Shown here: one piece after another, positions 61,005 to 64,000 of the stretch
Layout of the letters: each line of letters opens with the position of its first letter
How positions within the stretch are numbered: position 1 is the stretch's first letter
Source: Pyxidicoccus caerfyrddinensis
GTDB lineage: Bacteria; Myxococcota; Myxococcia; Myxococcales; Myxococcaceae
Direction of reading: 5' to 3'
Assembly: GCF_010894405.1 (NCBI RefSeq)
Contig: NZ_JAAIYA010000040.1
Location: 1-64,000 of the forward strand
Length of the DNA stretch: 64,000 bases
Translations under genes and position numbers: made by a program
The notes under the pieces: model-generated
The model's database searches: none
What the model was told of the DNA's origin: nothing
Seen by the model: the letters and a program-made list of their open reading frames with translations, nothing else

Positions 61005-62000
61005 ATGAAGTTCTCGAAGCAGGTGCTGGAGCTGGACTGGGAGGCCAAGGCGGCCGAGCTGTCCGAAGGGCTGCGCGAGGCGGTGCTGAAGAAGCTGAAG
61101 AAGCGCGGGCTGGTGGTCGCCGTCTCCGGCGGCATCGACTCCGCCTGCGTCGCCGCGCTGGCCGTGCGTGCGCTGGGGCCGGACCGCGTGTTCGGCATCC
61201 TCCTGCCGGAGAAGGACTCCAGCGGGTGGAGCTCGCAGCTGGGCCGCAAGCTCTGCGAGAAGCTGGGCATCAAGTACCAGCTCCACGACATCGCCCCGAT
61301 TCTGGAGGCGGCCGGCTGCTACCGGCAGCGCGACGAGGCGGTGCGCTCGGTGTTCCCCGAGTTCACCCCGGACATGAAGTGGAAGATTGTGATGAACGGC
61401 GACCGGCTGAACACGGACGCGGTGAACTTCTTCCACGTGGTGGTGCAGGTGAACGGCGAGGAGCGCCGCTTCCGCCTCTCGCCGCAGGCGTACACGCAGA
61501 TTGTCGCCGCGACGAACTTCAAGCAGCGCACCCGGAAGATGATGGACTACTTCCACGCGGACCGGCTGAACTTCGCGGTGTCCGGCACGCCGAACCGCCT
61601 GGAGTACGACCAGGGCTTCTTCGTGAAGCTCGGTGACGGCGCGGCGGACGTGAAGCCCATCGCCGGCCTCTACAAGACGCAGGTGTACAAGCTGGCGAAG
61701 CACCTGGGCGTCATCGACGAAATCACCAGCGGCGAGCCCACCACGGACACGTTCAGCCTTCCGCAGTCGCAGGAGGACTTCTACTTCTCCGTGCACTACT
61801 CGCAGCTCGACCTGCTGATGTGGGCCAAGAATCACGGCGTGTCCACGGACGAGGCCGCGCAGGTGATGGGCCTGACGCCCACGCAGGTGCAGCGCGTCTA
61901 CGACGACATCGACCAGAAGCGCCGCTCCACCGCGTACCTGCACTCCGCCCCCGTGCTGCTGGAGAAGGTGCCGGAGCTGGACGCGTTCAAGATTGGCTGA
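61005..62000 (+). CDS. NadE-like ATP-pyrophosphatase (NAD+ synthase family)
   Basis: The 331-residue protein has the N-type P-loop VVAVSGGIDSACVAALAV (SGGIDS at 41-46). It also has FAVSGTPNRLEYDQGFF and KLGDGAADVKPIAGLYKTQV, which match ammonia-dependent NAD+ synthetases. An insertion (about 100-165, EFTPDMKWKIVMNGDRLN) and a longer C-terminus set it apart from housekeeping NadE. GAGGGGTGG upstream of ATG 61005 supports the start. As the last gene of the operon it may make an amide on the pathway product using ammonia from AsnB; this is inference. Confidence 0.78.
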   Translation: MKFSKQVLELDWEAKAAELSEGLREAVLKKLKKRGLVVAVSGGIDSACVAALAVRALGPDRVFGILLPEKDSSGWSSQLGRKLCEKLGIKYQLHDIAPILEAAGCYRQRDEAVRSVFPEFTPDMKWKIVMNGDRLNTDAVNFFHVVVQVNGEERRFRLSPQAYTQIVAATNFKQRTRKMMDYFHADRLNFAVSGTPNRLEYDQGFFVKLGDGAADVKPIAGLYKTQVYKLAKHLGVIDEITSGEPTTDTFSLPQSQEDFYFSVHYSQLDLLMWAKNHGVSTDEAAQVMGLTPTQVQRVYDDIDQKRRSTAYLHSAPVLLEKVPELDAFKIG

Positions 62001-62013
62001 GCGGAGCGTCCTC

Positions 62014-62045
62014 CGACGCGTCGGGTGACCTGCCCCGACGCGTCG
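62014..62045. terminator. Convergent hairpin between the NadE-like gene and a minus-strand gene
   Basis: CGACGCGTCGGG and CCCGACGCGTCG pair perfectly over 12 bases around an eight-base loop. There is no long U-tract, so strength is uncertain, but it lies 14 bases after one stop codon and 36 bases from the other. Confidence 0.6.
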
Positions 62046-62080
62046 CCCCCACCTCCCGCGTGTCGCGTACGACGATGGGG

Positions 62081-63076
62081 CTACTCGTACTCGTCGCACT
62101 TCTCGGCGCGCACGGGGATGCCGCCCTTCTTGTCCTCGCGGACGAAGAGCGTGCCGTCGCGGAAGAAACCCGTGCCCCCCTTGAGGCGGACGATGTTCTT
62201 CTTCGCGTCCGCCACCGTCCACGCCAGCGTCTCGCGCGAGCCGCTGGAGTGTGTCACCTCCAGCGTGTACGCGCCCGCCGCGCCGGGCATCGAGCCCGTC
62301 ACCTTCAGCTCCTCGTCCTCCTGGCCGTACTCGGCCTTCATCGCGCCGCTGGCCTCGAGGGTGAAGGCGGGGGTGCCCGACGAGCAGGGCCGCTCGATGA
62401 CGTACCCCTTGCCCTTGCGGTGCACCTGCACCCAGTGGCCGGCGAGCGGCTTCACGTCCACCGCACCCGGGGCGGCCGACGCCGCGCTGCCCTGCTCCTT
62501 GCAGTCGAGCTGATCGCGACGCAGCAGGCCCACGGTGGCGCTCTTCGGCCCCGCGAAGCGCGCGGGCACCAGGTCCGGCTCGAGGGACGGCACGTAGACC
62601 TGCACCGCGTCCCCTGTCACCACGAAGGCCTTGCGCTGCGTGTTCTTCTCGTCCGAGTCGTGGAAGTACGCGCGCGGCGCCTTCACCTTGCAGCCCTTCA
62701 GGGGCGTCATCGCCTTGCGCGCGAAGACATCCTTTCCGGGCCAGCCCGCGCCGCAGCAGCCGGGGCTTCCGTCCTCGAGCACCAATTCGCCGGACTCCAG
62801 CCGCAGCGTCCACGTGTCGTTGGCGTCCGTGCTCTTCAGCGCCCAGCGAGACGCGGACTCCTTTCGCTGGAGCATCAGCGGGCACTCACACGTCCCGACG
62901 CTCTGCCCCTGCGGGAAGCCGGCGCTGTAGTGGAGCAGGGTCTCCTTGTCGCCCTGCAGCACGGCCAGCTCCCCACCGTCCTTGCGATACACGCCCGTGA
63001 CATCGCCCGCCGGCTGGGCCGCTGCCACCGCCGCCCACGCCACCATCGTCAGGCCCAGCGCCACCTGCCTGGTCAT
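62081..63076 (-). CDS. Secreted protein of unknown function
   Basis: The 331-residue product has a signal peptide (MTRQVALGLTMVAWAAVAAA). Its mature part has many beta-strands and paired cysteines (CECPLML, PGCCGAG, IERPCSSG), which suggest disulfides in the periplasm or outside. GGAGGATGTGACG before ATG 63076 supports this start over ATG 63091. No family or catalytic motif is recognised. It converges on the NadE-like gene. Confidence 0.7.
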   Translation of the reverse strand: MTRQVALGLTMVAWAAVAAAQPAGDVTGVYRKDGGELAVLQGDKETLLHYSAGFPQGQSVGTCECPLMLQRKESASRWALKSTDANDTWTLRLESGELVLEDGSPGCCGAGWPGKDVFARKAMTPLKGCKVKAPRAYFHDSDEKNTQRKAFVVTGDAVQVYVPSLEPDLVPARFAGPKSATVGLLRRDQLDCKEQGSAASAAPGAVDVKPLAGHWVQVHRKGKGYVIERPCSSGTPAFTLEASGAMKAEYGQEDEELKVTGSMPGAAGAYTLEVTHSSGSRETLAWTVADAKKNIVRLKGGTGFFRDGTLFVREDKKGGIPVRAEKCDEYE

Positions 63077-63249
63077 CGTCACATCCTCCATGGCTCAATA
63101 AATCCGAGGGGTTCCGCTGCCCCGTCTGATCGGGCCCCGAAAACTTCCGCCCACGCAACAAACGACGGAACTCCTAGATAATAGAGGGAAATCCTCGACT
63201 GCGTGTCGAGCGAGCCGGGGGCCGCAAGCCTCCGTGCGGGGAGCGGACC

Positions 63250-64000
63250 ATGACGAGCGTCAGCAACTACAAGGTGCGGTCAGGCGACACGCTGTCGGCC
63301 ATCGCCAAGCGCTACAACACCACCGTCGATGCGTTGGCCAAGGCCAACAACATCAAGAACCCGGACCGCATCAGCGCGGGTCAGGTCCTGCGCGTCAACG
63401 ACGGCTTCGACGCGAAGCCGACCGACTCCACGAAGGGCAAGACGCAGCCGAAGGTGGACAACTATCAGCCCACCAAGCCGGCCACGAAGCCCGTTGAGAC
63501 GAACACCAAGCCCACGGAGACCAAGAAGGGCGAGACCCCGGCGGACCTGGGCAGCCTGAGCCGCAAGTACGAGGCGACCGGCCCCGGCACCGTCTCCACC
63601 GGCAGCGGTGACGCGGGCGGCGTGTCCTACGGCTCCTACCAGTTCGCCACCAAGACGGGCTCCGCCAAGGAGTTCGTGGACGGGCTGAAGAACACCTACC
63701 CCGACTACCACAAGGCCCTGTCCGGCAAGACGCCCGGCAGCGCCGAGTTCACCAAGGCGTGGAAGGACCTGGCCAAGAAGGAGCCGGAGCGCTTCTTCCA
63801 GGCCCAGCACGACGCCATCAAGCGCACGCACTACGACCCCGCCGTCGCCGACATCAAGAAGGCCACCGGCCTGGACGTCACCACGCGCTCGAAGGCGCTG
63901 CAGGACGTGGCCTGGTCCACCTCCGTCCAGCACCGCAACAACTCCGACGACATCTTCAAGGCCGCGCTCAAGGGCAAGGACCCGTCGAAGATGAGCGACG
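63250..64000 (+). CDS. LysM-domain protein with muralytic-type domain (cut by window edge)
   Basis: The visible 250 residues start with a LysM peptidoglycan-binding module (YKVRSGDTLSAIAKRYNTTV, IKNPDRISAGQVLRV). A Lys/Thr/Pro linker (about 60-95) follows, and then a domain beginning SLSRKYEATGPGTVSTGSGD and VSYGSYQFATKTG. That pattern occurs in phage-tail and secreted peptidoglycan hydrolases. It continues past the window edge. A GGGGAG box precedes ATG 63250. No signal peptide is seen, so it may be exported by a non-Sec route or act as a tail-like component. Confidence 0.75.
   Translation, partial: MTSVSNYKVRSGDTLSAIAKRYNTTVDALAKANNIKNPDRISAGQVLRVNDGFDAKPTDSTKGKTQPKVDNYQPTKPATKPVETNTKPTETKKGETPADLGSLSRKYEATGPGTVSTGSGDAGGVSYGSYQFATKTGSAKEFVDGLKNTYPDYHKALSGKTPGSAEFTKAWKDLAKKEPERFFQAQHDAIKRTHYDPAVADIKKATGLDVTTRSKALQDVAWSTSVQHRNNSDDIFKAALKGKDPSKMSD

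Overview
The window is chromosomal DNA from a high-G+C myxobacterium, most likely of the Myxococcaceae (Myxococcus, Corallococcus or Pyxidicoccus type). I base this on codon use, dense gene packing, a Hanks-type kinase, a MYXO-CTERM sorting tail, a MshEN/HD/DUF4388 signalling protein, secreted multi-domain hydrolases and many PKD/FN3-like lipoproteins. The genus is inferred, not proven. All calls come from reading translations and motifs; no database was searched.

Layout. (1) 1-20 kb is accessory and mosaic. It holds a 5'-truncated IS3-family element, a secreted subtilisin with Ig-like repeats, a nucleotidyltransferase next to a low-G+C TIR-domain protein, a Ser/Thr kinase and a small lipoprotein. 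Two secreted CHAT-TPR proteases (12 and 8 TPR units) flank a PKD lipoprotein. It ends in gene remnants: a SUMF1 C-terminus, a SPASM C-terminus and a glycosyltransferase broken by loss of one 8-base repeat. It stops at a tRNA-Leu(GAG) whose 3' end faces the mosaic. (2) 20-24 kb is the core glycolytic set gap-pgk-tpiA with secG. (3) 24-52 kb is mostly housekeeping: a MYXO-CTERM amidase, DgkA-like kinase, FAD oxidoreductase, rRNA methyltransferase, OB-HD exoribonuclease, HD signalling protein, TatD, HEAT protein, MetG, NRDE protein, an M4 metalloprotease lipoprotein, HolA, HolB, an MscS-cNMP channel, a MATE pump, and tyrosine/homogentisate catabolism (hppD, hmgA, Rieske protein). (4) 52-62 kb holds an ABC permease and then a tightly coupled plus-strand operon: SGNH hydrolase, two left-handed beta-helix acyltransferases, acyl carrier protein, AsnB-like amidotransferase, AMP-forming ligase and a NadE-like ATP pyrophosphatase. 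(5) 62-64 kb has a secreted unknown and the start of a LysM muralytic-type protein.

Two regions look most worth following up. The first is the ACP/AsnB/AMP-ligase/NadE-like/acyltransferase operon at 55.0-62.0 kb, which reads as one pathway for making and amidating a carrier-bound or surface small molecule; its product is unknown. The second is the CHAT/TIR/kinase/SUMF1-remnant neighbourhood at 4.7-19 kb, whose domains recur in conflict and signalling systems of multicellular bacteria. Here both CHAT proteases carry export signals. Three copies of an unexplained motif of about 28 bases lie between the genes of this second region.
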